Shown: positions 43,312-52,692, numbered from the stretch's first letter. The stretch is DNA of 64,000 bases from Oscillospiraceae bacterium (GCA_902780785.1 CACZGS010000001.1:248001-312000), one strand, 5' to 3'. Notes: a model not told the origin generated them from the letters alone. A program made the numbers and translations.

Positions 43312-44859
43312 TTAGGCTCGTTTGTAAAGTCTGTACCCGTCGAGAGCTTTCTCGCCGGTGTAGTCAACGTAAGTATCTGCTTCCTCTCTGACGAGAACAT
43401 AATTATCCCAGTCACACGTACAGGAGTAGGAAGTGACGATGTAGTCGAAGAATCCAGCTTCGATCAGTCGGTTCTGCTCTTCAAGAATTGCAGGGTAGCT
43501 TGATTCGATATTGAGGTAGCAGAAGAATCTGTTTTGAGGAAGAAGGCCTGCAGCAGTGTAGAAGCCTGAATCCATAACATCGTAAGTAAGGATCCTGGCG
43601 TCAGGTGTCTGGTTGATCGTATCGGCATACCGGAACTGCGCCAGGAATTCTTTTTTCTCGAAGATGAGATAAGTATTCTTGTTCAGCAGTAAAGTAACTC
43701 CATAGAAGATGATCAGCACTCCTGAAATGAGTCCCTGCATGAATCCCGGATTCTGCCTGAAGGATTTCTTTATGAACGCTAAGCCCTTGCACAAAGGGAT
43801 CAGGGCAAGGCTGAAATAACCGGCCAGGATATAAACGTAATAGTAGATAAAAGAATTCTTTGTAAATGTAAGTCCTATAGAAAGGAAGAACGTAATAAGG
43901 AAGAGGAAGACTGTCTTCTTCCTGTACTTCTTTTCGATGAAGAAAAGAGATGCAAAAGTAAGGAGCAGAAGAGCGCCGAACTTGGGATATTTGATTGACA
44001 TCTTGCAGACGGCATATAACGGAATATAGATATTTCTTATTACCGGTATTGATGACAGAAGTGTCTTTGCTTCTCCGGAATGGTACAGGAAGATGTTGTT
44101 ATAGAAATATGCTTCCCAGAGAGAATCAAGAGCACCGTTTGCAGCAAAATAGAGCAGGACGGGAACCGAGAGGATCACGAATCCTGCGATAAATCTCCAG
44201 ACGAGAGCCCAGAGCTTTTTGAAGTCTTTGCGCTTGATCGAAAGGATCAGGATATATAAGCAGAAACCGGCCATGAAGCCGATGAAGGTATACTTTATCC
44301 AGAATAATGCAGACGTGATGAGACCGCAGAAAAGAGCCTCCTTTTTGGACGGGAGACCGTCGCCTTTTACGATGGATTTAAGACCGAAATACAAAGCGAT
44401 CGTAAGAAGAGGGAAGCACAGTTCTTCTGCGTTGCCGCCGAAGTTGAACAACCTTGTCGAATATGTGAGACCGATAAACAAAGGAACGAGCGCTGCAGCG
44501 AACTTCGGAGGTTCGGTAAAAAGCTTTACGATCTTCCATGAAAAGACCGCGAACAAAGAGGCCATGATACATTCCACTATCCATGCGCCGATAAATGACT
44601 TCTCTGTTATAAGAGCAGCCAGGGCATAGATGAAGTAGAGAAGAGGTCCTTTTTGTTCGTAGAGATCCCTATATGGAACAAGGCCGTGGATAATGCCTCT
44701 GCCTAAAGTGAAAAAGCAGTTTGCATCGTCCCAGGGATTGAACGGATAAAGAGGTGAACAGGTCGACACGACCGTTATCGTGACTATTGCCGATATTACC
44801 GGAATGGCAAGTTCGGTCTTAGTCAGCTTGTCTTTAACGTTCAATCCGTGAGTCTGCAT
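43312..44859 (-). CDS. Polytopic membrane glycosyltransferase (GT39/ArnT-like)
   Basis: The 515-aa protein has about 11 helices. The first extracytoplasmic loop holds NPWDDANCFFTLGRGIIHG and VPYRDLYEQKGPLLYFIYAL, the D-containing loop and YRDLYEQKGP signature of lipid-linked-sugar GT-C enzymes (PMT/ArnT/GT83). It probably moves a sugar from a polyprenyl carrier to an outer-surface acceptor. A soluble C-terminal part contains ILTYDVMDSGFYTAAGLLPQ. The SD before ATG 44859 is weak. No other cell-surface sugar genes are adjacent. Confidence 0.78.
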   Translation of the reverse strand: MQTHGLNVKDKLTKTELAIPVISAIVTITVVSTCSPLYPFNPWDDANCFFTLGRGIIHGLVPYRDLYEQKGPLLYFIYALAALITEKSFIGAWIVECIMASLFAVFSWKIVKLFTEPPKFAAALVPLFIGLTYSTRLFNFGGNAEELCFPLLTIALYFGLKSIVKGDGLPSKKEALFCGLITSALFWIKYTFIGFMAGFCLYILILSIKRKDFKKLWALVWRFIAGFVILSVPVLLYFAANGALDSLWEAYFYNNIFLYHSGEAKTLLSSIPVIRNIYIPLYAVCKMSIKYPKFGALLLLTFASLFFIEKKYRKKTVFLFLITFFLSIGLTFTKNSFIYYYVYILAGYFSLALIPLCKGLAFIKKSFRQNPGFMQGLISGVLIIFYGVTLLLNKNTYLIFEKKEFLAQFRYADTINQTPDARILTYDVMDSGFYTAAGLLPQNRFFCYLNIESSYPAILEEQNRLIEAGFFDYIVTSYSCTCDWDNYVLVREEADTYVDYTGEKALDGYRLYKRA

Positions 44860-44882
44860 CTGTGATCTAAAGCCTTATCTGA

Positions 44883-45242
44883 TCAAGCTTCTGCCTTCCA
44901 CAGACCGTGGAGATTGCAGTATTCGTAAGCTGCGATGACTTTCTCGTCAGCTGCGATAGTAAAGACTGCTTCAGGAGCAGCACCGGGCTTGAGCTGTCTT
45001 ACGATAGCGCCCTTGTCGGTCTCCAATGCGATGAATGTGATGTAGTGTGCATCCATCATGGGGTGAGCGACTTCTCCGACAGTAACGGTTACTTCCTGGC
45101 CGTTTACCTTGATAACGGGAACATGCTTCTCGCCTGCAGCATCAGTAGTATTGGGGATGAGCTCTTCAAGGGGACCACCTTCGCATTCGGTCTCGAAAAG
45201 CTTGGTTACTACAGTACCGCACTTGCCAATAAAAAACTTCAT
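44883..45242 (-). CDS. Superoxide reductase (desulfoferrodoxin-type)
   Basis: This 119-aa protein has the complete His4Cys centre II: H40 in EKHVP, H60 and H66 in VAHPMMDAHYI, C109 and H112 in EYCNLHGLW. It reduces superoxide to peroxide in the cytosol of anaerobes. The N-terminal desulforedoxin centre I, with four Cys in classic desulfoferrodoxin, keeps only C8 and C20, so an Fe(Cys)4 centre cannot form by the normal route. The length matches desulfoferrodoxin rather than short neelaredoxin. AGGAGG precedes ATG, with a candidate -10 TATAAT on the minus strand at 45281-45286. Confidence 0.92.
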   Translation of the reverse strand: MKFFIGKCGTVVTKLFETECEGGPLEELIPNTTDAAGEKHVPVIKVNGQEVTVTVGEVAHPMMDAHYITFIALETDKGAIVRQLKPGAAPEAVFTIAADEKVIAAYEYCNLHGLWKAEA

Positions 45243-45444
45243 AACTCCAAATCCTCCTACTGAATTTAATTAGTAAAACCATTATAACATTTTGCCCGCG
45301 CAAAGGTCCTTTTCGCGTGAATTGAAAATCATTATGGTGGCATTATGTATAAACGAGATTAAAACTTAATGGAAACAACACAAGAGTGACGGAAATTGCT
45401 TAAAAAGAAAGAGTTTTTGACTTAATGAGAACATAGCGCTTTTG

Positions 45445-45450
45445 TATAAT
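45445..45450 (+). promoter_or_regulatory. -10 element before the 45506 SDR
   Basis: TATAAT lies 56 bp before the start. TTAATG at 17 bp upstream is a poor -35, so the assignment rests on the -10 only. Confidence 0.4.
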
Positions 45451-45505
45451 TTCCTTGGAGTTAAGAAGTACTCCGGCCAAAAATATCAGATGAGGTGGAA
45501 TGGAT

Positions 45506-46279
45506 ATGGCTAACATTTTTGATTTTACGGGTAGAGTTGCTGTTATTACAGGCTGCTCCACAGGACTCGGTGTTCAGATGGCTAAAGCTCTTGCAAATCA
45601 GGGCTGTGATATCGTAGCCATTGCACGCCGCCAGAATCTGCTCGACGAAGTTTGCGCAGATATTGAAAAGACTTATGGCGTAAAGACACTCGCTGTTAAG
45701 CTCGACATTACAGACACAGCAGCAGTTGACGCTGCAGTAGACGAGATCATTGCCAAGATGGGCAAGATCGACATCCTCGTAAACAATGCAGGCACAGGCG
45801 CTGTTGCTCCTGCAGAAGACATCACAGATGAGCAGTTCATGAATGAGATCGACATCGACCTCTTCGGTTCTTTCAGAATGGCAAGAGCTATTGCTAAGAA
45901 GGCTATGATCCCTGCAAAGTTCGGAAGAGTCATCAACATCGCTTCCATGTATGGTCTCGTAGGCAACAAGGTTGCTCCCGCATCTCCTTATCACGCAGCT
46001 AAGGGCGGTGTCGTTAACCTTACAAGAGCACTTGCTTCCGAGTGGGGTAAGTACGGCATCACAGTTAACTCTATCTGCCCCGGCTATTTCTACAGCCCTC
46101 TTACAAAAGAGACTTTGGATTCCGAGTTCTTCCAGGCTAATGCAAGAACAATGATCCCTCTCGAGAGATACGGCAATGACGGCGAGCTCGATACAGCTAT
46201 CTGCTTCCTTGCTTCTCCTGCAACAACATATGTAACAGGCGTAAATCTCCCTGTAGACGGCGGATATACAGCAATGTAA
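45506..46279 (+). CDS. SDR-family oxidoreductase (gluconate 5-dehydrogenase-like)
   Basis: The 257-aa classical SDR has FDFTGRVAVITGCSTGLG (cofactor loop), NNAGTGAVAPAEDI, INIASMYG with catalytic Ser, YHAAKGG (Y and K), ICPGYFYSPLT and a C-terminal YVTGVNLPVDGGYTAM. The F-(D/S)-L/FTGRVA-ITG opening is common in gluconate 5-dehydrogenase and related sugar-acid SDRs, but substrate cannot be fixed. ATG 45506 has GAGGTGG 7 bp upstream, and ATG 45500 is too close. Its codons favour the major forms strongly, suggesting high expression. Confidence 0.88.
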   Translation: MANIFDFTGRVAVITGCSTGLGVQMAKALANQGCDIVAIARRQNLLDEVCADIEKTYGVKTLAVKLDITDTAAVDAAVDEIIAKMGKIDILVNNAGTGAVAPAEDITDEQFMNEIDIDLFGSFRMARAIAKKAMIPAKFGRVINIASMYGLVGNKVAPASPYHAAKGGVVNLTRALASEWGKYGITVNSICPGYFYSPLTKETLDSEFFQANARTMIPLERYGNDGELDTAICFLASPATTYVTGVNLPVDGGYTAM

Positions 46280-46328
46280 TCAAGCTTCGCGGATGTGAAA
46301 TCGTCCGTGGCTTTTAACCAATATATAA

Positions 46329-46374
46329 CCGTGCAATTCTTTTATTTTTAATAAAGATTTGCACGGCTTTTTTT
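46329..46374 (+). terminator. Terminator after the 45506 SDR
   Basis: CCGTGCAA (46329-46336) / TTGCACGG (46359-46366), extended by A/T pairs, is followed by C and seven T. Confidence 0.88.
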
Positions 46375-46404
46375 GTTATGATATGCGTTGGAAGGGGTGA
46401 GTAG

Positions 46405-48267
46405 TTGGAAAAGCCTAAAGACAGCTTCGTTTTCTCCCGCAAAGATCTTAAGCGGGAAGCCAAGAACAACTTCAAGCATCATTATCTGATGTATGTTGTT
46501 GCCTGTCTTTTCTCACTCATAATCCAGGCAGAATTCTTCACTTCCGATAACCTTATCTCGGTAAGAAGACAGGTCGTTGCAGACGCTGTCGATGCGGTAT
46601 GCGAACTTACCGGAATAGATGACGTAAGAAGGATCGAGAAAGCCTATAATTCCATCGACGCTGATGCTGACTCCTTATACAAGGACGTCAAGCAGTACCT
46701 TTACAGCAAGACTCTGGAAAACGATGACGCCAACAAGGTCTTCGGAAGGACCAGGGGAATGCTTAACCAGGTGATAAATTACATCACTGAAGAAACGATC
46801 GTATCCAATCTCTATTCAGTTGTCGTCCAGTTCATAGCTTTCGGTAATGCCGGAAAGCTGTTGCTGATAATACTCCTTGCGGTAATAGCGGCATTCGCCT
46901 GGCTCTTTATCCGTAACCTGTATATCGCCGTAAACCGAAGAATCTTCCTTGAAGGCCGTGTCTATAAGAGGATCCCCTTCTCGAAATACCTTTTCTTCAT
47001 AAGAATGAAGAGATGGATCAGAGCATCATTTACGATGGCTCTGAGAACTGCGATCGAATTGCTCGGAATGTCGACTATCATCGGATTCCCGATCGTTCAC
47101 TACGGCTTTTTCCTGATGCCTTATATCATTGCCGAGAACCCTGATATCAAGCCTTTTGAAGCTGCGAAGCTCTCATGGCTGATGATGAGGGGAAATAAGT
47201 GGAAGCTCTTCTGTATGAGCATGAGCTTTATGGGCTGGTATGTCTTAGGAAGCTTTACTTTCGGCCTTTCCAATATCTTCTTCTCGAACCCTTACATGAT
47301 CTGCTGCTATTCCGAGTACTATGCGCAGATCAGAAAGTATGCAAAAGAGAAGGGCATAGCCGGAGCCGAATTGCTCAACGACGAGTATCTCTTCTTAAAA
47401 GCAGATTCAAATACTCTCATCGAGACTTATTCAGATGTTCTTTCAGAGCTCGAAAAGCCTGAGTACTCATTAGAGAATCTCGAAGGACGCCGTGAGAAGT
47501 TCTTCGCCAAGAACTTCGGTGTCATTCTCTGGAACAGCAAGGAAGAGATCGAATATGAGAACAGGCAGGCTCACAGGATGAGGATGCTCGCTTATGAGAA
47601 GGAGGCAAAGGGCCTGGTATACCCTTCAAGACTTTCTCCTATCCCTGAACAGCGCAGGATCAAGGCATTGGACAACATCCATTACATGAGGCATTATTCT
47701 TTGTCTTCTCTTGCGATGCTGTTCGTTATCTTCTCGAATTTCGGCTGGACATGGGAGCTTTTCTATTACTTCCTCATGAAGGGCCAGCTTATCAACAGAG
47801 GCTTTAACCACGGACCGTGGCTTCCTATCTACGGATTCGGCGGACTCATCGTTCTCATGGGGCTTCACCGCGTGCGCAAGAATCCTGTCATATTCTTCTT
47901 CTCGACGGTAATCTCATGCGGCGCCGTAGAGTACTTTACCAGCTGGCTTCTTGAAGTCGCATTCGATAAGAAATGGTGGGATTACAGCGGTTATTTCCTT
48001 AACCTCAACAGCAGGATCTGCGCTGAGGGCCTCTTTGTATTCGGTGTCTGCGGTCTGGCATTTATCTACGTCCTTGCCCCGCTCCTCGATAATCTTATCC
48101 GCAAAATAAACAGAAGGGTCCTCGTGCCTTTGGCCGTGACCCTTGTGTTGATAATTGCTGCTGACTTCGTCTATTCGAACTTCGTGCCCAATACCGGCTA
48201 CGGAATTACGGGCAATTTCGATAACGAGAACGATGTGACTGTCGAGACTGTCCTTGAAGAAGGTTAA
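46405..48267 (+). CDS. DUF975 - CmpB-like (PF06541-type) membrane fusion protein
   Basis: This 620-aa protein joins two families. Residues about 1-320 match DUF975 (SRKDLKREAKNNFKHHYLMYV, LYIAVNRRIFLEGRVY, FEAAKLSWLMMRGNKWKLF). Residues about 435-590 match the putative ABC-transporter-permease family CmpB (GQLINRGFNHGPWLPIYGFGG, CGAVEYFTSWLLEVAFDKKWWDYSGYFLNLNSRIC, read in pieces). Both are polytopic membrane domains of unknown activity, and no ATPase gene is nearby. The start is TTG 46405 behind GGAAGGGGTGAG. The small membrane gene that follows is convergent, 2 bp away. Confidence 0.78.
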   Translation: MEKPKDSFVFSRKDLKREAKNNFKHHYLMYVVACLFSLIIQAEFFTSDNLISVRRQVVADAVDAVCELTGIDDVRRIEKAYNSIDADADSLYKDVKQYLYSKTLENDDANKVFGRTRGMLNQVINYITEETIVSNLYSVVVQFIAFGNAGKLLLIILLAVIAAFAWLFIRNLYIAVNRRIFLEGRVYKRIPFSKYLFFIRMKRWIRASFTMALRTAIELLGMSTIIGFPIVHYGFFLMPYIIAENPDIKPFEAAKLSWLMMRGNKWKLFCMSMSFMGWYVLGSFTFGLSNIFFSNPYMICCYSEYYAQIRKYAKEKGIAGAELLNDEYLFLKADSNTLIETYSDVLSELEKPEYSLENLEGRREKFFAKNFGVILWNSKEEIEYENRQAHRMRMLAYEKEAKGLVYPSRLSPIPEQRRIKALDNIHYMRHYSLSSLAMLFVIFSNFGWTWELFYYFLMKGQLINRGFNHGPWLPIYGFGGLIVLMGLHRVRKNPVIFFFSTVISCGAVEYFTSWLLEVAFDKKWWDYSGYFLNLNSRICAEGLFVFGVCGLAFIYVLAPLLDNLIRKINRRVLVPLAVTLVLIIAADFVYSNFVPNTGYGITGNFDNENDVTVETVLEEG

Positions 48268-48269
48268 CT

Positions 48270-48527
48270 TCAGAACCAGGACTGTACTGATTCAACTGCT
48301 CCTGTTGCAAGAATGATAGCCAATGCCACGAGGAATACCACTAAGCAGATGATAGTGTAGCAGAAGTAAGATCTTGCGAAGTTCTTCTTGTTTACGTTCT
48401 TTGCGCCGATCGCGAAAACGATGAGGAAGATAAAGCCGATTACCGGAATCGAGAATAAGATCTCATATCCGAAGTAGCCCCACATCGATATCGGACGGTA
48501 CTCTTCAGGTATCTTCTGATTGTCCAT
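48270..48527 (-). CDS. Small conserved two-TM membrane protein
   Basis: 85 aa: a polar N-terminus (MDNQKIPEEYRPISMWGYFGY), one helix (ILFSIPVIGFIFLIVFAIG), a basic loop (KNVNKKNFARSYF) and a second helix (TIICLVVFLVALAIILATG). Proteins with this IPEEYKPISMWGYFGYE start are common in clostridial genomes and have no known role. GGAGGAT precedes ATG. Confidence 0.8.
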   Translation of the reverse strand: MDNQKIPEEYRPISMWGYFGYEILFSIPVIGFIFLIVFAIGAKNVNKKNFARSYFCYTIICLVVFLVALAIILATGAVESVQSWF

Positions 48528-48677
48528 TATTTAATCCTCCCTTATTCAAAAAGCACTAAAATCGTTGAAGAAAGCTTTGATTTTCTTCAAAAGTAAATAT
48601 AGCATAAATGCCTTGTATTTCATTTAATAAAATGTTAATTTACCTCATACTGATTTATAAGTAAGGGACGACAAACT

Positions 48678-49946
48678 ATGGAAAAGAAGCCTTTTGTAAC
48701 TAAGAGCCAGATCGATGAGATCGCAAGAACACACCATACGCCTTTCTATCTTTACGATGAGAAGGGGATCCGCGAGAACTGCGAGCGTGTAAAGAAGGCT
48801 TTTGCCTGGAATAAGGGTTTTAGAGAGTATTTCGCTGTAAAGGCAACACCTAATCCTTACATCATGGACATCATCAACGACTACGGATTCGGTTTTGACT
48901 GTTCATCCGAGGCAGAGCTTATCCTTGCAGACGCCGTAGGCGGCCCGATCATGTTCTCGTCAAATGACACACCCGCAAGAGAATATGCACTCTGTGCTAA
49001 CTTAGGCGGCATCATCAATCTTGATGACATTACGCACATTCCTTTCTTAGAGCAGATCTTAGGACCCCGGTTCCCTGAGGTAATGAGCTGCAGATACAAT
49101 CCGGGCGGAGTATTCAAGCTCAGCAACGGCATTATGGATAACCCGGGTGATTCCAAGTACGGCATGACAAAAGAGCAGCTTATCGACGCTTATACACAGC
49201 TCAAGGCTCACGGCGTAAAGAAGTTCGGAATCCACGCATTCCTTGCAAGTAACACTGTTACAAACGAGTATTATCCGACTCTTGCAGGCCAGCTTTTCGA
49301 GCTCGTCGTAGAGATCGCAGAGAAGGTAGGCATCGAATTTGCATTCGTAAACCTCTCCGGCGGTGTAGGTATCGGATACAGACCTGAAGATACACAGAAT
49401 GACATTATGGCAATTGGTGAGGGTGTAAGAAAGCAGTTCGAGCGCGTTCTCGTTCCTGCAGGCATGGGCGACGTTGCAATCTACACAGAGATGGGCAGAT
49501 TCATGTTAGCTCCTTACGGAATGCTCATTACCAAGGCTATACACGAGAAGCACATCTATAAGGAATATATCGGCGTTGACGCTTGCGCAGCAAATCTTAT
49601 GAGACCTGCCATGTACGGCGCTTACCACCACATTACGGTATTCGGCAAGGAGAACGAACCTTGTGACCATAAGTACGATGTAACGGGAAGCCTTTGCGAG
49701 AATAACGATAAGTTCGCAATCGACAGAATGCTCCCCAAGATCGACATGGGCGATATCCTCGGAATCCACGATGCAGGCGCTCACGGATCCGCTATGGGCT
49801 ATAACTACAACGGAAGACTCTGGTGTGAGGAATTGCTCTTGAAAGAGGATGGTTCCGTAGAGCAGATCAGAAGAGCCCAAACGCTCAACGATTACTTCGC
49901 AACATTCGATAACAGCAAGTACGCAAGAAAGCTTATAAGCGAGTGA
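48678..49946 (+). CDS. lysA: Diaminopimelate decarboxylase
   Basis: This 422-aa fold-type III PLP enzyme has the lysine in YFAVKATPNP (K55), FDCSSEAELILA, LSGGVGIGY, EMGRFMLAPYG, the substrate-side LCENNDKFA (catalytic Cys), and IHDAGAHGSAMGYNYNGRLW. It converts meso-diaminopimelate to lysine. The ASSEAEL-type and GRLW blocks are slightly unlike textbook LysA, and the gene stands alone, so a related decarboxylase is a lesser possibility. AGGGACG precedes ATG 48678, and a strong terminator follows. Confidence 0.85.
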   Translation: MEKKPFVTKSQIDEIARTHHTPFYLYDEKGIRENCERVKKAFAWNKGFREYFAVKATPNPYIMDIINDYGFGFDCSSEAELILADAVGGPIMFSSNDTPAREYALCANLGGIINLDDITHIPFLEQILGPRFPEVMSCRYNPGGVFKLSNGIMDNPGDSKYGMTKEQLIDAYTQLKAHGVKKFGIHAFLASNTVTNEYYPTLAGQLFELVVEIAEKVGIEFAFVNLSGGVGIGYRPEDTQNDIMAIGEGVRKQFERVLVPAGMGDVAIYTEMGRFMLAPYGMLITKAIHEKHIYKEYIGVDACAANLMRPAMYGAYHHITVFGKENEPCDHKYDVTGSLCENNDKFAIDRMLPKIDMGDILGIHDAGAHGSAMGYNYNGRLWCEELLLKEDGSVEQIRRAQTLNDYFATFDNSKYARKLISE

Positions 49947-49984
49947 TTTAGCGTATTCTGACTATTTGTCACATTGATTGTTTC

Positions 49985-50030
49985 AAAGGTCTCGTATTGT
50001 GCATTGTGCACAAAAACGAGACCTTTTGAT
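49985..50030 (+). terminator. Terminator after lysA
   Basis: The 11-bp stem AAAGGTCTCGT (49985-49995) / ACGAGACCTTT (50016-50026) has an inner TTGTGC/GCACAA pair. Followed by TGATTATG, so the T-run is short. Confidence 0.8.
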
Positions 50031-50156
50031 TATGCAATCTGTTTAACAAATCCATTGTTTGTGAAGGGGAGTAAGTGTACCATTTAGCTGTCCAAAGGAA
50101 AAGCCTTTGGGGATAGTAAAAAGGACAAACCAATACTTTTTAGGAGGTATGACATA

Positions 50157-50414
50157 ATGAAAGCATTTTATTTAGACAACATTGATGTTGCAACACTTAT
50201 GAAGGCACTTGACGAGTGCAAGGGAAACGTAATCCTTCTTACAGATGAGGGCGACCGTTTCAACCTTAAGAGCAAGCTCAGCCAGATCACAGGCATCATG
50301 AAGCTCATCGAAGGCGGTATCGTTTGCAATGCAAAGATCTCCTGCTCTGACCCTGACGACGAGGCAATGCTCTTCAGACTTAACCTTTTCGGAAAGGTTG
50401 ACGAGGAAGCTTAA
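50157..50414 (+). CDS. Small conserved protein of unknown function
   Basis: 85 aa, soluble and acidic, with MKAFYLDNIDVATLMKALDECKG, a NVILLTDEGDRFNLKSKLSQ strand-helix and ISCSDPDDEAMLFRLNLFG at the end (read in pieces). I do not recognise a function. GGAGG lies 9 bp before ATG. The 200-bp leader holds a hairpin CCAAAGG/CCTTTGG (50092-50110). Good SD and biased codons suggest strong expression. Confidence 0.75.
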   Translation: MKAFYLDNIDVATLMKALDECKGNVILLTDEGDRFNLKSKLSQITGIMKLIEGGIVCNAKISCSDPDDEAMLFRLNLFGKVDEEA

Positions 50415-50450
50415 TTCCAGCAATAACCAACAGTAAGTTTTTAGTTTCTC

Positions 50451-50478
50451 AAAGAGGTTGCCTTAGGGCAGCCTCTTT
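50451..50478. terminator. Bidirectional terminator
   Basis: The stem AAAGAGGTTGCC (50451-50462) / GGCAGCCTCTTT (50467-50478) with loop TTAG lies between two convergent genes. Confidence 0.8.
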
Positions 50479-50482
50479 CCGT

Positions 50483-51190
50483 TTAATCAATAGCATCCGG
50501 CCAGCAGCCGACCATATCTCCGGTTTTCGCATTTATCAATATAGTGTTGTTTTCCAGATCATTACCGCAGTCGTACTTGAATTTATATACGAAAGGGCAT
50601 TCGTTGTTTCCTTTGCCTGAGAAATAATAGAGTTTTTCCAGATATTTGTATTCGCGGTCATCTTTATAGTTTCCGGCATATATCTTGAGCGCTTCATCCT
50701 TATCGATCACGTCGGTCGGATCAGCAAAAGTACATGTTAATACCGGTGATCTGCCTTCGCAGATAGTACCGTCAGTAAAAGTTATGACCGTGAATTCAGC
50801 GTTCATGACAATAAAGTCTTTGTAGCTTAATGTGAACTCATACCACATATATGCGCCGGGGTCGTTTTCTGATGTATCTGTCAGTACGAATTTGAAATCC
50901 TTTCCGGGAAGCTCAACGCAAGTGTTCAGATATTCTAAAGCCTGGTCTTTGTTTGTAAGGACATCGTCAGAACGCTTTATCTCGTAAGGTCTGTCTGTGG
51001 ATGCCTGGGAAATAGAATAGCCGTGATTGAATGTGCCTGTTGTTTCAGTCACGGATCCTTCTGTTGTTTCTGTCGTGTCCCGGGCGGGGGCTGAACTTGT
51101 TGATTCTGTATTGTTTGCGTTGCATCCGGAAAATAAGGCTGCGGCTGCCAAAGCAACAGCAATTGACCTTAAGAACTTATTTCTGCGCAT
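50483..51190 (-). CDS. Lipoprotein of unknown function
   Basis: 235 aa: a signal peptide (RRNKFLRSIAVALAAAALF) with lipobox LFSGC (Cys near 23), a Thr/Ser/Glu-rich linker (TSSAPARDTTETTEGSVTETT, read in pieces) and a C-terminal domain with two similar halves. Each half has an ALEYLNTCV or ALKIYAGNY helix and an aromatic strand, loosely like PepSY. It ends NAKTGDMVGCWPDAID. It is anchored outside the membrane. No partner genes are evident. Confidence 0.75.
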   Translation of the reverse strand: MRRNKFLRSIAVALAAAALFSGCNANNTESTSSAPARDTTETTEGSVTETTGTFNHGYSISQASTDRPYEIKRSDDVLTNKDQALEYLNTCVELPGKDFKFVLTDTSENDPGAYMWYEFTLSYKDFIVMNAEFTVITFTDGTICEGRSPVLTCTFADPTDVIDKDEALKIYAGNYKDDREYKYLEKLYYFSGKGNNECPFVYKFKYDCGNDLENNTILINAKTGDMVGCWPDAID

Positions 51191-51277
51191 GGTTATCCCT
51201 CCTGATAAGCGATTCTGAACTAAATACAGATGATAGAGAGATAATGTTGCAAAAACGGTGAATTACAGCCAAATAAT

Positions 51278-51308
51278 AAGCCCGCCAAGCAAAATGCTCA
51301 GCGGGCTT
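51278..51308 (-). terminator. Terminator after citrate synthase
   Basis: Inverted repeat AAGCCCGC/GCGGGCTT with inner AGCA/TGCT pairing. Read on the minus strand it is followed by ATTATTTGG. Confidence 0.75.
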
Positions 51309-51327
51309 GGAAAAACAAATCGATATC

Positions 51328-52692
51328 TTATCTCTCGTCGATCGGATGGTACTCGACTCTTTCCTGAACGCTCTTGTAGGCAGGTCTGATGATCTTGCCC
51401 TTGCCGTTGAGCTCTTCGATCCTGTGCGCGGACCAGCCGGAGATCCTGGCGATCGCAAAGAGGGGAGTGTAGAGTTCCATCGGGATGCCGAGCATTGAAT
51501 AAACAAAGCCGCTGTAGAAGTCGATGTTGGCGGAAACGCCCTTGTAGATCTTTCTCTCGGCTGCAATGAGATCGGCGGAGAGCTTCTCTACTCTCTCATA
51601 GAACTCGAATTCCTTTGTGCGGCCCTTCTCTGCGGAAAGATCCTTTACATAACGCTTGAAGATCTGGGCTCTGGGATCGGAGATCGAATAGATCGCATGA
51701 CCCATGCCGTAGATAACGCCGGAACGGTCGAAAGCATCCTTATGCAGGATCCTCTCGAGATATGCGAGGATCTCGTCGTTGTCTTCCCAGTCAGAGATGC
51801 TCCTCTCGAGCTCTTTGAACATCTTAACGACCATGATGTTCGCGCCGCCGTGCTTGGGACCCTTAAGAGAGCTCAGCGCAGCAACCATAGCCGCATAAGT
51901 GTCGGTACCTGAACTCGTAACGACGTGAGTCGTGAATGTGGAGTTGTTACCGCCACCGTGCTCAGCGTGGAGCATGAGTGAGACGTCTAAGATCTTTGCT
52001 TCGAGCGGTGTGAACTTATTGTCAGCTCTTAACATGTAGAGGAAGTTCTCTGCAGTTGAAAGATCCGGCCTTGGTCTGTGAACTACAAGAGAGTCACGGT
52101 CAAGGTAGTATTTCATTGCGTTGTAGCTGTGTACGGCAAGGCTCGGGAAGATGGAGATCAATTCCAGTGACTGTCTTAAGACATTGGGAATTGAAGTATC
52201 CGCAGCCTGCGTGTCGTAAGCATAAAGGTTAAGAACACCTCTCTGAATGTTGTTCATGAGGTCAGAAGAAGGCTTCTGCATGATTACGTCCCTGAAGAAG
52301 TTTTTGGGCATCTTGGAACGTGACTCTGCAAGAAGGCTTCTGAAGTTTCTTAATTCATCCTGCGTAGGGAGTTTTCCGAACAGAAGAAGATATGTGGTCT
52401 CTTCAAAGCCGCAATGCATCTCTTCGGGCTGTCCCTTGATCATTTCTTTTACGTTGATTCCGCGATAGAACAGTTCGCCGGGTGCAGGAACAGTCTTGCC
52501 GTCAACAACCTTTGTGGCGTTGACTTCAGATATCCTGGTAAGTCCTGTAAGAACTCCTTTACCGTTAATGTCTCTCAGGCCGCGCTTGACATCATAGGTG
52601 GTGTAGAGCTCAGGATCTATGGCGTTAGACTGGCAGATACCGGCGAGACGCTGGATCTCGGGCGTGATCTTGGAATAGTTGTTTGTAGCCAT
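51328..52692 (-). CDS. gltA: Citrate synthase
   Basis: This 454-aa protein has the citrate synthase blocks MHCGFEETTYLLLFGKLP, LMLHAEHGGGNNSTFTTHV (catalytic His), SLKGPKHGGAN and YGMGHAIYSISDPRA with the conserved His and Asp-Arg. It condenses oxaloacetate and acetyl-CoA, probably for glutamate synthesis in this anaerobe. The leader (52693-52750) contains a CGTGTC/GACACG hairpin, and GGAGAGGACTT precedes ATG. The gene has its own promoter and terminator. Confidence 0.95.
   Translation of the reverse strand: MATNNYSKITPEIQRLAGICQSNAIDPELYTTYDVKRGLRDINGKGVLTGLTRISEVNATKVVDGKTVPAPGELFYRGINVKEMIKGQPEEMHCGFEETTYLLLFGKLPTQDELRNFRSLLAESRSKMPKNFFRDVIMQKPSSDLMNNIQRGVLNLYAYDTQAADTSIPNVLRQSLELISIFPSLAVHSYNAMKYYLDRDSLVVHRPRPDLSTAENFLYMLRADNKFTPLEAKILDVSLMLHAEHGGGNNSTFTTHVVTSSGTDTYAAMVAALSSLKGPKHGGANIMVVKMFKELERSISDWEDNDEILAYLERILHKDAFDRSGVIYGMGHAIYSISDPRAQIFKRYVKDLSAEKGRTKEFEFYERVEKLSADLIAAERKIYKGVSANIDFYSGFVYSMLGIPMELYTPLFAIARISGWSAHRIEELNGKGKIIRPAYKSVQERVEYHPIDER

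Noticed and set aside
43279-43503. 74-codon plus-strand frame right after the alanine-racemase-like gene
   Set aside because: Most of it is opposite the C-terminal end of the glycosyltransferase, which has a clear family match. There is no motif and no good SD.
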